A stretch of DNA of 40,843 nucleotides from Hyphomonadaceae bacterium UBA1849 (lineage in GTDB: Bacteria; Pseudomonadota; Alphaproteobacteria; Caulobacterales; Hyphomonadaceae), in assembly GCA_002338565.1 (NCBI GenBank), contig DDIN01000003.1:1-40843 (forward strand), read 5' to 3'. The translations under genes and the position numbers were made by a program. The first letter of the stretch is position 1. Each line of letters starts with the position of its first letter. Below the pieces are notes generated by a model. The model was not told the origin of the DNA, made no database searches, and saw only the letters and a list, made by a program, of their open reading frames with translations. Positions 7,110-16,512 of the stretch are shown here, one piece after another.

Positions 7110-9749
7110 TTAGTGCGCAGGTGCCAGAACCAGAGCGTTCGCGAGAACGAGGTTCAGACCATCCAGATACGCACGCGTTGTCGGGCTCTGAGCAAAAGCA
7201 ATAACAGACCCACGGCCGGTGCGCTCATACATAACGAACGGTTTGTATGCGAGCTGCTCAAGGTTCTCAGCCCAGAGATAGCCGCTCTGTAGAAGCGTAT
7301 CGCTGTCTGCGAAACGGAACACGTTCTCGCCAGCCGCTTCGTTCAGCGGGCTGAAGATCAGGCTGCCTGTATAAAGCGCGCTTGCTTCATCATAACCCGC
7401 AGCGAGCCAGTGGTTTGTGTCCGCCACCACGCGGGCGATCACACCTGGTACGCCATCAGGGCGCGCATGGTGATCGGCAATGATCTCACGATAGGCTTCT
7501 TCCGATGTAATGACTGAGCCAGCACCTGCCGCGCCATTATCACCAGAGGCGCCAGCGGCGCCTTCAGAGCTGGTAGACAGAAGACCGAAATTCTCACCGG
7601 TCAGCATGGATGCGCTGTTCTCAAATGCGATCAGCGTGCCGCCATTGCGAACATAGGTCTGAAGCGCGTTTGCACCGGATGTGCCGAGCTCTGCACCGAG
7701 GCCGTAAGAGGTTGGCAGAACGACGACATCATAAGCGCTGAGATTGGCGCGTGCGAAGCTGGAAGTTCTGATCGGTGTGACCGGCAGACCAAGCTGACGC
7801 TCGATCACGAAGCGTGTGTTACCGGCTGAAATCGGGTTTGTGCCGCTATCCCATGCGATCGCAACGCGTGGAACGCTCAGGCGGTGGAAGTTGTCGCTGC
7901 CGAAGTTCGGACCATCATCCACCCAGCTTGATTCCATCGCATCGACTTCCGCGCCAATGTCACGGGCCAGAGAGAGGAGGGTGGTTTCATAGTCACGCGG
8001 GTTATCCTGCGCGGCAAAAACAACTGTACCAATCGGATAGGTCACGCCGTCCTGCACGAATGGCAGGTCGGTTGTGCGACCTGTCAGGCCTTCACGCATT
8101 GCAGCGATTACGAGGCGAGCCTGACCGCCATCCGTCCACGGGATTGCATAGCCAAAGCTGCCACCTGTTTCGACGTCTGAGGCAATTGGATCGTCCGCGC
8201 TGACCGAGACCGCATTGTTCAGGTTCACAGAACCACATGTGGATGAATCAACGCCGAACATGAGTGGAAGCGACCATGCAGTCACGTCATAGAGCTCTGG
8301 CCGTGCACCGCGGGCGCGTCGTGCTTCTGTCTCTTCAATGAAGTCCGGTGGAAGCGGCGTATCGTCAACTAGAAGCGTACGTGCGAGGCGGCCCTGAGGC
8401 TGGGCAAGGTCAACAACCAATGCGCCATCCTGATAGGTCGTGCCGCAAACGCGCGCATTCTCACCGATACGGTTTACCGCAATGCCTTGCTGGGCGAGGC
8501 GGCGGCCGAGGCTCTCTGCCTCATAGGTGTTCTCAGACAGGTCCATCACGATATAGCGGTCGGACGCGCCACGATTGTCTGCGACCGCATCACGGCGGTA
8601 ACCGGCATAAGCCTGCAGATAGCCTTCGGAATCGCGGGACACGACTTCCAGTGTGGAAATCATAGCCAGCGCATTGTTACGGACACCTTCGCCATAGGTG
8701 ATGACTGATCCGTCATCGCGGTCCTGCAGCAGGCCGCGCGCACTGGATTGTTCGAAGGTCATAGCCGTCGCGCCGTTCAGCATTGGCCACATATCGCCAT
8801 AGCCCGGATAGAAGGCATCAAAAACTTCTCGTGTGTAATAGGCGACGCCGAAACGGTCGAACCAGCTGCCATGGTTACGGCCCATTTCGTAGAGGCGATC
8901 AACCTGCTCCTGCGGAATGTTCGGGTTCAGCGGGTTCGCCGGTGGCGGGAAATAATAGGTGCTGGACGGGCCCATTTCGTGGCTGTCGACATACACGACA
9001 GGGTGCCAGTCGAGTACGGACGCAACACGGCCCTGAACTTCCGGCTGGGTCATCGCAAACCAGTCACGGTTCAGGTCAAAGAGATAGTGGTTATAGCGTC
9101 CGCCCGGCCAAGGCTGGTCGTGCTCTGCGGCGGCTGGATCAGAGAACGGTTCCATACCCACAGAGGAATCAAAGCTGTGGTGGAAGCGCATACGACCGTC
9201 AGGGTTCTGGCTCGGGTCGATGATGACGATTGTGTTCTCGAGTATCTGATCGACGAGCGCGTCACCCTCTGCTGCGAGCAGGTGGTAGGCGAGGAAGGCG
9301 GCGCTATCCGGCGGTGAAATCTCGTCGCCGTGTACACCTGCAGAAATCCAGACCACAGCCGGAATGGAGGCAGCAATGTTTGAGGCTTCAGATTCGCTGA
9401 GCGTGCCGGATGCAAGGCGCGCCATGTCCGCTTTGATCTCTTCCATACGCGCGAGGTTTTCAGCTGATGAAATCGCTGCGTAGATCAGATCGCGGCCCTG
9501 CCAGCTTTCAGCATATTTGAAGACTTCCATACGGTCCGGATTGGCTTCCATGAGCGCATCGAAGAACTCATGGATTTCCGGGATGGAAGACACGTCAGCG
9601 CCATGGTCGTGCCCGACAACAGATTCGAGTGTCGGCGTAGCGTCTGTATAGCGAACCTGCGGGTAGCTCTGCGCGGAGGCGACCTGCGATAAACCTGAAA
9701 GAGCGACTACCGATGTGGCAGCTAGAATAGTCCGGATGTGACGCTGCAT
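7110..9749 (-). CDS. Secreted zinc carboxypeptidase-like protein, M14 family
   Basis: This 879-residue protein begins with a Sec signal peptide (basic MQRHIR, hydrophobic core, ASA cleavage site after about residue 26). The M14 zinc ligands are visible as HGDE (His140, Glu143) and His257 in VDSHEMG; NPDGR and LNRDWF lie between them, and the catalytic Glu is likely E333 in TFEQSSA. The following 500 residues contain a glutamine-amidotransferase/ThuA-like stretch near YVRNGGTLIAFENSASM. The start at 9749 follows AGGAACAGGAA; a start ten codons earlier would spoil the signal peptide. It is monocistronic, facing the sugar-nucleotide cluster. Its role is probably degradation of external peptides. 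An exact substrate cannot be read from the sequence. Confidence 0.87.
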   Translation of the reverse strand: MQRHIRTILAATSVVALSGLSQVASAQSYPQVRYTDATPTLESVVGHDHGADVSSIPEIHEFFDALMEANPDRMEVFKYAESWQGRDLIYAAISSAENLARMEEIKADMARLASGTLSESEASNIAASIPAVVWISAGVHGDEISPPDSAAFLAYHLLAAEGDALVDQILENTIVIIDPSQNPDGRMRFHHSFDSSVGMEPFSDPAAAEHDQPWPGGRYNHYLFDLNRDWFAMTQPEVQGRVASVLDWHPVVYVDSHEMGPSSTYYFPPPANPLNPNIPQEQVDRLYEMGRNHGSWFDRFGVAYYTREVFDAFYPGYGDMWPMLNGATAMTFEQSSARGLLQDRDDGSVITYGEGVRNNALAMISTLEVVSRDSEGYLQAYAGYRRDAVADNRGASDRYIVMDLSENTYEAESLGRRLAQQGIAVNRIGENARVCGTTYQDGALVVDLAQPQGRLARTLLVDDTPLPPDFIEETEARRARGARPELYDVTAWSLPLMFGVDSSTCGSVNLNNAVSVSADDPIASDVETGGSFGYAIPWTDGGQARLVIAAMREGLTGRTTDLPFVQDGVTYPIGTVVFAAQDNPRDYETTLLSLARDIGAEVDAMESSWVDDGPNFGSDNFHRLSVPRVAIAWDSGTNPISAGNTRFVIERQLGLPVTPIRTSSFARANLSAYDVVVLPTSYGLGAELGTSGANALQTYVRNGGTLIAFENSASMLTGENFGLLSTSSEGAAGASGDNGAAGAGSVITSEEAYREIIADHHARPDGVPGVIARVVADTNHWLAAGYDEASALYTGSLIFSPLNEAAGENVFRFADSDTLLQSGYLWAENLEQLAYKPFVMYERTGRGSVIAFAQSPTTRAYLDGLNLVLANALVLAPAH

Positions 9750-10074
9750 TTTTGTTCCTGTTCCTATGCTTGTCAGCAATACGCGCTGACGCTGACCTGC
9801 TTTGAAATTTTTTTGCCACGAACTGAATAGAGGCGGGCCTTAATTTTCTGCTTTTAAGCGAGCTGACCAATTCTTATTCAGATTGTCCATATTTGAGTAG
9901 GATAATTCGACGTATGGGTTTGCGGGATATCGCCGGGCAAAAACGGACGGGATAAGCGCAGGCATTCACAATGCTCGCAAAGCATGGTCCATAGCACTCG
10001 GAGTGATTGCCCATTGGGTGCAGGAATGGCATGACGCTGTCCCGCCTCAAGACGGTCATTAAAGAAGGACATCC
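9750..10074. other. Intergenic region between divergent genes
   Basis: The region holds the leaders of the minus-strand peptidase and the plus-strand epimerase. The only clear structure is an inverted repeat GTCAGC (9772-9777) / GCTGAC (9785-9790), with GCTGAC repeated at 9791-9796, in the peptidase leader. I found no convincing sigma-70 promoter. Reading frames here run on into the antisense of the epimerase and look like shadows. Confidence 0.5.
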
Positions 10075-11079
10075 TTGTTGAAGCGCGTATTTGTTACCGG
10101 CACAGCAGGCTTTATCGGTTTCCACCTCGCAAAATTGCTGCTTGAGGAGGGCGTGGAAGTTCACGGCTTCGACGGCATGACCGATTATTATGACGTCCAG
10201 CTGAAGAAAGATCGCAATGCGCAGCTTGATGCCTATCCGGCCTTCTCGCGCAGCGAAGGGCTTCTGGAAGACGAAAACGTTCTTGTTCCTGCCATTCTGG
10301 ACTTCAAACCGGATATGATCGTCCATCTGGCCGGGCAGGCCGGGGTGCGTCACTCCATCGAAAAGCCGCGCGACTATATCAACTCGAACGTCATGGGCAC
10401 GTTCAACGTGATGGATGCTGCCCAGAAGAGTGGCGTGCAGCATTTGCTCATGGCGTCGTCCAGCTCGGTTTATGGCGCGAACACACAGATGCCGTTCAAG
10501 GAGACCGATCAGACTGAGACTCAGCTCTCAATGTATGCCGCCACCAAGAAGGCAAATGAGAGCATGGCGCATTCCTACGCCAATCTCTGGAACGTTCCGA
10601 CCACCATGTTCCGCTTCTTCACCGTTTATGGCGCATGGGGGCGGCCTGACCTGGCCTATTTCAAATTTACAGACGCCATTCTGAACGACCGGCCAATCGA
10701 CATCTATAACCATGGCGATATGGCGCGTGACTTCACATATGTGGAAGATCTGGTGCGTGGCATCCGCTTGCTGATGGATGCTATCCCGTCTGAAGACGCG
10801 CGCGTTGAAGGTGACTCGCTTTCACCGGTGGCGCCATTTCGCGTGGTGAACATCGGCAATTCAAATCCGGTGAAGCTTCTCGACTTCATCGAGGCGATTG
10901 AGACCAGCATCGGCAAGGAAGCGGTCCGCAATTATATGCCAATGCAGCCGGGCGATGTGCAGGCGACATGGGCAGACGCAACTCTGCTACAGCGTCTGAC
11001 AGGCTATAAACCTGAGACTGACCTGAAGGATGGTGTGGACGTTTTCGTGAAATGGTATCGGGACTATTATAACCGTTAG
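10075..11079 (+). CDS. NAD-dependent epimerase, UDP-glucuronate 4-epimerase-like
   Basis: This 334-residue short-chain-dehydrogenase-type epimerase has the NAD motif GTAGFIG (9-15), the SSSSVYG segment and the catalytic pair in SMYAATKK (YxxxK). The pattern of FDGMTDYYDVQLKKDR and RFFTVYGAWGRPDLAYFKF is typical of bacterial UDP-glucuronate 4-epimerases (CapI/LspL type), which make UDP-galacturonate for capsule or LPS. The start is a TTG at 10075 (a second TTG follows directly) preceded by AAGAAGGAC. It is 83 bases upstream of rfbB and likely shares its transcript. UDP-glucose 4-epimerase activity is the main alternative. Confidence 0.85.
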   Translation: MLKRVFVTGTAGFIGFHLAKLLLEEGVEVHGFDGMTDYYDVQLKKDRNAQLDAYPAFSRSEGLLEDENVLVPAILDFKPDMIVHLAGQAGVRHSIEKPRDYINSNVMGTFNVMDAAQKSGVQHLLMASSSSVYGANTQMPFKETDQTETQLSMYAATKKANESMAHSYANLWNVPTTMFRFFTVYGAWGRPDLAYFKFTDAILNDRPIDIYNHGDMARDFTYVEDLVRGIRLLMDAIPSEDARVEGDSLSPVAPFRVVNIGNSNPVKLLDFIEAIETSIGKEAVRNYMPMQPGDVQATWADATLLQRLTGYKPETDLKDGVDVFVKWYRDYYNR

Positions 11080-11162
11080 AGGCGATAATCTGCGGTCTGT
11101 GGTTTGAAACCCCGTTAGTTTTCAGGCATGTATTTGCAGTACCAGAATGAAGGGACCTGCAA

Positions 11163-12203
11163 TTGAAGCTGTTCGTGACCGGAGGTGCCGGCTTTATCGG
11201 TTCTGCTGTTGTGCGGCTTGCGATTTCGCGGGGCTATCATGTCGTCAATCTGGATGCGATGACCTACGCGGCCTGTGAGGCGAACCTCGAGGCGGTGCAG
11301 GGCAATTCGAAATACGAATTCGAACGCGTGGATATCCGCGATCGTGTTGCGCTCGATAAACTGTTTGATCTGCACCAGCCCGACGCCGTTTTGCATCTGG
11401 CAGCTGAAACCCACGTAGACCGCTCGATTGATGGGCCAGCGGATTTCATCACGACGAATATCAACGGCACGTTCAATCTGCTTGAAGCGTCCCGCGGCTA
11501 CTGGATGAAGAGCGGCAGACCGGAGAGTTTCCGCTTCCATCATATTTCAACAGACGAAGTGTTCGGCAGTCTCGGCCTTGAAGGACTATTCACTGAGAGC
11601 TCTCCGTATCAGCCGAACAGCCCGTATTCTGCCTCGAAAGCCTCAGCCGACCATCTCGTACGTGCCTGGTCTGAGACGTATGGCCTGCCGGTGGTCATGA
11701 CGAATTGTTCCAACAATTACGGGCCGTATCAGTTTCCGGAAAAGCTTATTCCGGTGGTCATCCTGAATGCCCTGCGCGGCGACCCGATCCCTGTCTATGG
11801 CACCGGCGAGCAGGTACGTGACTGGCTACATGTCGAAGATCATGCCGACGCGCTTCTGCTCGTGCTGGGCGAGGGCGAACTGGGCGGTAGCTATAATATC
11901 GGTGGCGAGAACGAGGTGCGGAATATCGACCTTGTGCGGCTGATCTGCGGTACGCTTGATGACCGAAGACCGCGTGCAACACCTTATGCAGATCTCATAA
12001 CATTCGTTTCAGATCGTCCCGGCCATGATCAGCGTTACGCGATTGATCCGTCTCACATCCGTGAAACGCTGGGCTGGCGTCCGTCAGTCACGCTGGAGCA
12101 AGGCCTCGCGCAGACGGTGGACTGGTATCTGAATAATGAGAGTTGGTGGAAGCCGCTCATGGCGCGTCACGGTGTGGGGCAGCGTCTGGGACAGATCAAA
12201 TGA
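11163..12203 (+). CDS. rfbB: dTDP-glucose 4,6-dehydratase
   Basis: This 346-residue enzyme converts dTDP-glucose to dTDP-4-keto-6-deoxyglucose, the second step to dTDP-rhamnose. It shows the NAD motif GGAGFIG (7-13), the catalytic TDE triad segment STDEVFGSLG, YSASKASADHLV (YxxxK), and NCSNNYGPYQFPEKLIP, which is almost diagnostic for the family. Translation starts at a TTG after AGGGAC. The stop overlaps the rfbD ATG in an ATGA. It belongs to the cytosolic supply of precursors for surface polysaccharide. Confidence 0.94.
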   Translation: MKLFVTGGAGFIGSAVVRLAISRGYHVVNLDAMTYAACEANLEAVQGNSKYEFERVDIRDRVALDKLFDLHQPDAVLHLAAETHVDRSIDGPADFITTNINGTFNLLEASRGYWMKSGRPESFRFHHISTDEVFGSLGLEGLFTESSPYQPNSPYSASKASADHLVRAWSETYGLPVVMTNCSNNYGPYQFPEKLIPVVILNALRGDPIPVYGTGEQVRDWLHVEDHADALLLVLGEGELGGSYNIGGENEVRNIDLVRLICGTLDDRRPRATPYADLITFVSDRPGHDQRYAIDPSHIRETLGWRPSVTLEQGLAQTVDWYLNNESWWKPLMARHGVGQRLGQIK

Positions 12204-13060
12204 CCGTTCTGGTTTTCGGCGCAAAGGGGCAGGTGGGCCGCGAGCTGCAACGGGTGGGATATGTCAGAGCGCTAAGCCGCGAAGAGGCGGACGTCAGCAA
12301 GGAAGCTGATATTGTGTCAGCCATCGAGGTGATGAAGCCGACAGCGATCGTAAATGCTGCTGCCTATACCGCGGTGGATAAGGCAGAAACCGATAGTGAA
12401 ACAGCGCATCTGGTAAATGCTGTCGCGCCCAGCATTATGGCGCGCGAGGCAAGATCGCGAGAAATCCCGTTCGTACATATTTCAACCGACTTTGTCTTCG
12501 ATGGCACCAAGACCGGACCTTACACTGAAGTAGACGTGCCAACGCCGAAAAGTGTTTATGGGCAAACCAAGCTGGATGGTGAAAAGGCAGTTCTGGACGT
12601 CGGTGGCAATTCCGCCATTCTGAGAACGGCCTGGGTGTTCTCGCCTAATGGCAGCAATTTCGTCCACATCATGATGCGCCTGGCAGACGAGCGGGGCATA
12701 TTGCGTGTGGTGGAGGACCAGTTTGGCGGGCCGACCTCAGCGCGAGACATTGCGGTGGCTGCGCTCAACATTGTGCGCACACGCGGCGCTACGCCGGGCG
12801 AAGCGGAAATTTATCATTATGCCGGTGGACCGGATGTCAGCCGTGTAGAGTTTGCGAGGCAGATATTCAGGCTGAGCGGCCGGTCACCTGAAATCCTGCC
12901 TATCCCGACCACAGATTATCCCACACCTGCCGAGCGCCCCTTAAATTCGCGACTGGACTGTTCTAAAATTGAAAAGGATTTCGGGATAGAACGGCCGGAC
13001 TGGCGCGAGTCACTCGCGCGCGTACTTGAAGAGATGGGGGAGCTCAAAGCCAATGGCTGA
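12200..13060 (+). CDS. rfbD: dTDP-4-dehydrorhamnose reductase
   Basis: This 286-residue reductase performs the last step of dTDP-L-rhamnose synthesis. The NAD(P) motif GAKGQVG (7-13), STDFVFDG, and YGQTKLDGE (YxxxK) are visible, and the C-terminal half has FGGPTSARDIA typical of RfbD. The start at 12200 overlaps the rfbB stop by four bases; an upstream in-frame start would lie inside rfbB. The rfbA gene begins eight bases before this stop. RfbD often works together with RfbC, which is not encoded in this window. Confidence 0.93.
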   Translation: MTVLVFGAKGQVGRELQRVGYVRALSREEADVSKEADIVSAIEVMKPTAIVNAAAYTAVDKAETDSETAHLVNAVAPSIMAREARSREIPFVHISTDFVFDGTKTGPYTEVDVPTPKSVYGQTKLDGEKAVLDVGGNSAILRTAWVFSPNGSNFVHIMMRLADERGILRVVEDQFGGPTSARDIAVAALNIVRTRGATPGEAEIYHYAGGPDVSRVEFARQIFRLSGRSPEILPIPTTDYPTPAERPLNSRLDCSKIEKDFGIERPDWRESLARVLEEMGELKANG

Positions 13061-13928
13061 GCGAAAAGGTATTATTCTGGCGGGCGGCAAAGGCTCGCGC
13101 CTCCATCCTATCACGCTGGGAATCTCCAAGCAGTTGCTGCCTGTCTATGACAAGCCGATGATTTACTATCCGACCAGCGTGCTGATGCTGTCGGGCATTC
13201 GCGATATCGCGATCATCACCACGCCCGAGGATAAAGAGCAGTTCGTGCGCACAATGGGCGACGGCTCACAATGGGGTGTGAGCTTTACCTATATCGAGCA
13301 GCCGTCGCCGGATGGTCTCGCGCAGGCTTATATCCTTGCGGAGGACTTTCTGGACGGTGCCCCATCTGCCATGGTGCTCGGCGATAATATCTTCTTTGGC
13401 CATGGTTTGCCGACCCAGTTGAAAGCTGCGGACGAACGCAAAACCGGTGGCACCATATTCGGGTACCGCGTCGCAGACCCTGAACGCTATGGCGTGATCG
13501 GTTTCGACCGTGATGGCATGGTGACATCCATTATTGAGAAGCCGGAAATCCCGCCCTCACAATATGCTGTGACGGGGCTGTACTATCTGGATGCCTCCGC
13601 GCCGGAACGCGCGCGCTCCATCGAGAAATCTGCACGCGGAGAACTGGAGATCACCTCTCTTCTGGAAACCTATCTAAAAGATGGTGTTCTGTCGGTGGAG
13701 CAGCTCGGGCGCGGCTTTGCATGGCTGGATACAGGAACGCATGCAAGCCTTCTCGATGCCGGTAATTTCGTAAGAACGCTTTCAGAACGTCAAGGTCAGC
13801 TGGTCGGCTCTCCTGATGAGGTTGCTTATCATCAGGGGTGGATCAGCCCGGAAGAGCTGATGTCGCGTGCGACACGTTTTGGGAAGTCCGAATACGGACG
13901 CTATCTGCAGCGTTTATTGCTGCCTTAA
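13053..13928 (+). CDS. rfbA: Glucose-1-phosphate thymidylyltransferase
   Basis: This 291-residue nucleotidyltransferase makes dTDP-glucose from glucose 1-phosphate and dTTP. The signature GGKGSRLHP follows ILA at residues 8-10, and KQLLPVYDKPMIYYP, LGDNIFFG, and LDTGTHASLLDA are family hallmarks. The ATG at 13053 overlaps the end of rfbD by eight bases. The cluster order B-D-A without C means that the 3,5-epimerase must be elsewhere or the end product is not rhamnose. Its stop codon overlaps the stop of the convergent btuD gene, so there is no room for a terminator between them. Confidence 0.95.
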   Translation: MAERKGIILAGGKGSRLHPITLGISKQLLPVYDKPMIYYPTSVLMLSGIRDIAIITTPEDKEQFVRTMGDGSQWGVSFTYIEQPSPDGLAQAYILAEDFLDGAPSAMVLGDNIFFGHGLPTQLKAADERKTGGTIFGYRVADPERYGVIGFDRDGMVTSIIEKPEIPPSQYAVTGLYYLDASAPERARSIEKSARGELEITSLLETYLKDGVLSVEQLGRGFAWLDTGTHASLLDAGNFVRTLSERQGQLVGSPDEVAYHQGWISPEELMSRATRFGKSEYGRYLQRLLLP

Positions 13929-14686
13929 GCATCCGCGATCGAGATCAGACGTCCGTCTTCGATACGAGCTGAAACGTCAAATACGCGAGACATATTCTGT
14001 TCGGTAAGCGTTTTTGCGGGCGAACCCTCGTCTACAAGTCTGCCGAAACGCATCCAGAGCAGAACATCAGCAAATTGAGCTGCAAGCGCGATATCGTGCA
14101 GGACGACGAGCGCCGTTCCGCCGTTTTCGGTGAAGCGCTGTATGAGGCGCATCACGCGTAGCTGATGCTTCGGGTCCAGTGCCGTCAGAGGTTCATCAGC
14201 GATGAGAAGCGGGGCCTTGCCTGCAAAGGCGCGGGCAAAGTGAACGCGTGATAGCTCGCCGCCTGAAAGTGTGTCGGTGGCTCGCTTGCGCAGCCCGTTC
14301 AGTTCGCAAATGTCGAGCGCTTCATCGACGGCAGTTCGGTCAGCTTCGGAGAGGCGGGCAGGCGTGCCGCCATAAGCGAACCGGCCGAGTGCTACAGCAT
14401 CCTCCACACTGATTGGCCAGCTGAGTTGCCGGTTCTGCGGCAGATAGCTCAGCTGCTTTGCACGTTCGGTTGAAGACATGCCAGTGAGGTCTTGGCCGTT
14501 CAGCAGGACTGTTCCGGTGGCAGGCTTTTTCAGGCCGGCGAGACACGTCAGCAGTGATGACTTCCCCGCACCGTTAGGTCCGATCAGGCATGTTAGTTTG
14601 CCGGGCGCGAGGGACAGGTTCACCTTTGCGAAGAGCTCTGTCTGCCCTGCGTTGAGAGAGAGGTTGTCTGCCGATAGCTGTGTCAT
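13925..14686 (-). CDS. btuD: B12 ABC transporter, ATP-binding protein
   Basis: This 253-residue ATPase has Walker A GPNGAGKSS (36-44), the ABC signature LSGGELSR, Walker B LLIADEPLTALDP and a switch His in VLHDIALA. It energises import of a corrinoid through the BtuC channel. Sequence type fits the FecE/BtuD/HmuV group, and the riboswitch upstream of the operon points to B12 rather than heme or siderophores. Its start overlaps the btuC stop by four bases. It is the last gene of the operon. Confidence 0.9.
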   Translation of the reverse strand: MTQLSADNLSLNAGQTELFAKVNLSLAPGKLTCLIGPNGAGKSSLLTCLAGLKKPATGTVLLNGQDLTGMSSTERAKQLSYLPQNRQLSWPISVEDAVALGRFAYGGTPARLSEADRTAVDEALDICELNGLRKRATDTLSGGELSRVHFARAFAGKAPLLIADEPLTALDPKHQLRVMRLIQRFTENGGTALVVLHDIALAAQFADVLLWMRFGRLVDEGSPAKTLTEQNMSRVFDVSARIEDGRLISIADA

Positions 14687-15678
14687 GGCAAGCCTCCCGA
14701 ACGCTTCTGGATCGCAATCCAGACAAACGCTGGCGCACCAATGAGTGCGGCGACCACGCCAAGCTTCAGCTCTGCATATGTCGGCAGAATACGGATGAGA
14801 ATATCAGCAGCCACCAAAAGTACGCCGCCAGCGAGCGCTGAGGGTAGCAGAATGCGTCCCGGATCATGCCCGACCAGAGGGCGCATGACATGCGGCGTGA
14901 TAATACCAACAAAGCCGATTGCACCTGCAATGGCGATGCTGCCACCGGTAGCGAGGCCTGCGCCCACGATCACCAGAATGCGTTGATGCATCAGATTGAG
15001 GCCCAGACCCGCGGCAGCTTCTTCGCCCAGCGTCAGCGCAGACAAGCCGCGCGCGGATGCCAGAAGCAGTCCGAGGCCAGCGAGAATGAAAGGCAGGCTG
15101 TAGGCGAGGTCTGTAAGGCTGCGATTAGCGACTGAGCCCAGCGTCCAGTTCACCATATCGGCCAGTGAAAACGGGTTGGGTGCAAAGTTCAAAAGCAGAG
15201 ACATCAGCGCGCCTGAAAAGCTCGAAATGCCGACACCGATCAGGATGAGGGTGACGACCGAACCGGTGCGGAGCGCGGCAAAGCCCAGGAGTGCGGTGGC
15301 GAGCAACGCTCCAAAAATAGCGGCGGCAGGTAGGATGAGACTGCTTGCGGTGGCGAGGCCGAAGTATAGAACGAGCGTTGCTGCCAGAACTGACATGGCT
15401 GACACGCCGAGCACACCCGGCTCTGCGAGCGGATTGCGAAGCAGACCCTGAAGAGCGGCGCCAGACATAGCCAGCGCTGCGCCCGTGATGAAGGCGGCAA
15501 AGGCGCGAGGCAGTCTGATTTGCCAGATGATCACGCTGTGTTCGTCCGCGCCGGTGGCTGTCAGGCCGCCGAACACATCAGCAATACTGAGTGAAGTAGA
15601 GCCAAGCAGGCAGGCCAGAAAAATGGCAACGATGCCAGCCGTGAACAGACCGGCATTTAATGGCAGGTCGCGGATCAT
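14683..15678 (-). CDS. btuC: B12 ABC transporter, permease (FecCD family)
   Basis: This 331-residue inner-membrane protein is highly hydrophobic with about ten predicted helices, and has the FecCD marks RLPRAFAAFITGAALAMSG and GAIGFVGIITPHVMRPLVGHDP. As a dimer it forms the channel that takes cobalamin from BtuF into the cytoplasm. The gene overlaps btuF and btuD by four bases each, which indicates tight translational coupling. Confidence 0.92.
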   Translation of the reverse strand: MIRDLPLNAGLFTAGIVAIFLACLLGSTSLSIADVFGGLTATGADEHSVIIWQIRLPRAFAAFITGAALAMSGAALQGLLRNPLAEPGVLGVSAMSVLAATLVLYFGLATASSLILPAAAIFGALLATALLGFAALRTGSVVTLILIGVGISSFSGALMSLLLNFAPNPFSLADMVNWTLGSVANRSLTDLAYSLPFILAGLGLLLASARGLSALTLGEEAAAGLGLNLMHQRILVIVGAGLATGGSIAIAGAIGFVGIITPHVMRPLVGHDPGRILLPSALAGGVLLVAADILIRILPTYAELKLGVVAALIGAPAFVWIAIQKRSGGLP

Positions 15679-16511
15679 GAAGCCTCGCTTCCGGAAGCGG
15701 CGAGCGCTTCTATTGCATCAATCAGATACCATGCGCCACAGGAAGTCCACGACGCATCAAGAGGGACGGTTTCGGCCGTCTCCAGCGCGTTCAGTGTCAC
15801 TGGATGATGGCTCGGGCTCCAGATGGATGGGTTCTGGTGAATAGAGTCGTAGAAGGCCACGGCCAGCACATCCGGCGCATGGGTGGCGATCTGTTCGAGC
15901 GGCAAATCATGCCAGCCGGCGCGCGTTTCGTAATTGGTCAGGCCCGCAGTCTCGAAGGCATCATTGATAAGTCCGTTCGGCCCGCTGGTGACACCGCCAG
16001 GCGTGACATAGAGGACGTTCTGGTCATCGTCGCGCGGGGTTATTGCCGCAAGGCGCGCATCGAAGGCTGCAAGGAGCTCTTCTCCGCGCTCTGGTACACC
16101 CATTTGGGCGGCGATATCGCGAGTGACGGTGCGGATGCTCTCAAAATCACTCGTCCAGCCAATCTGTAGTACGTCGATACCAGCCTGCGAAAAAAAGCGC
16201 GGTGCGAGCGGGCCGCCGCCATAAGAGCGGACGATCAGATCTGGCTGCGCTGCAAGTACGCTCTCTGCGACGGGGCGTATCTGGGGAATGCCGTCTGCCT
16301 GATCGCGAAGATACGAGAATGTCTTATCGGCGTCCGGCGAGAGGGCGAGGATATCCTCTCGCTCGGCAAGCGCCAGCACATACTGGTCAGCACAATAATC
16401 CATGCTGATAATGCGCTGATAGCCTTCTGATGAAGGCTGAACCATCCCGGCATCCTGCTCTTGTGAGCAGGCTGTCATTAAACAGAGCGCCGGGATGATT
16501 AGCTGTTTCAT
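15675..16511 (-). CDS. btuF: B12-binding lipoprotein (periplasmic)
   Basis: This 278-residue substrate-binding protein has a lipoprotein signal with lipobox LMTAC (Cys15), so it is probably membrane-anchored in the periplasm. The two-lobed BtuF/FhuD fold is suggested by RIISMDYCADQYVLAL, ALSPDADKTFSYLRD and the C-terminal SWTSCGAWYLIDAIEAL. It hands cobalamin from BtuB to BtuC. One base separates its ATG from the btuB stop. Confidence 0.87.
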   Translation of the reverse strand: MKQLIIPALCLMTACSQEQDAGMVQPSSEGYQRIISMDYCADQYVLALAEREDILALSPDADKTFSYLRDQADGIPQIRPVAESVLAAQPDLIVRSYGGGPLAPRFFSQAGIDVLQIGWTSDFESIRTVTRDIAAQMGVPERGEELLAAFDARLAAITPRDDDQNVLYVTPGGVTSGPNGLINDAFETAGLTNYETRAGWHDLPLEQIATHAPDVLAVAFYDSIHQNPSIWSPSHHPVTLNALETAETVPLDASWTSCGAWYLIDAIEALAASGSEAS

Positions 16512-16512
16512 G

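Noticed and set aside
9874..10443. 189-residue minus-strand frame between the peptidase and the epimerase
   Set aside because: Its first two thirds are antisense to the conserved NAD-binding region of the epimerase and its end is low in coding character.
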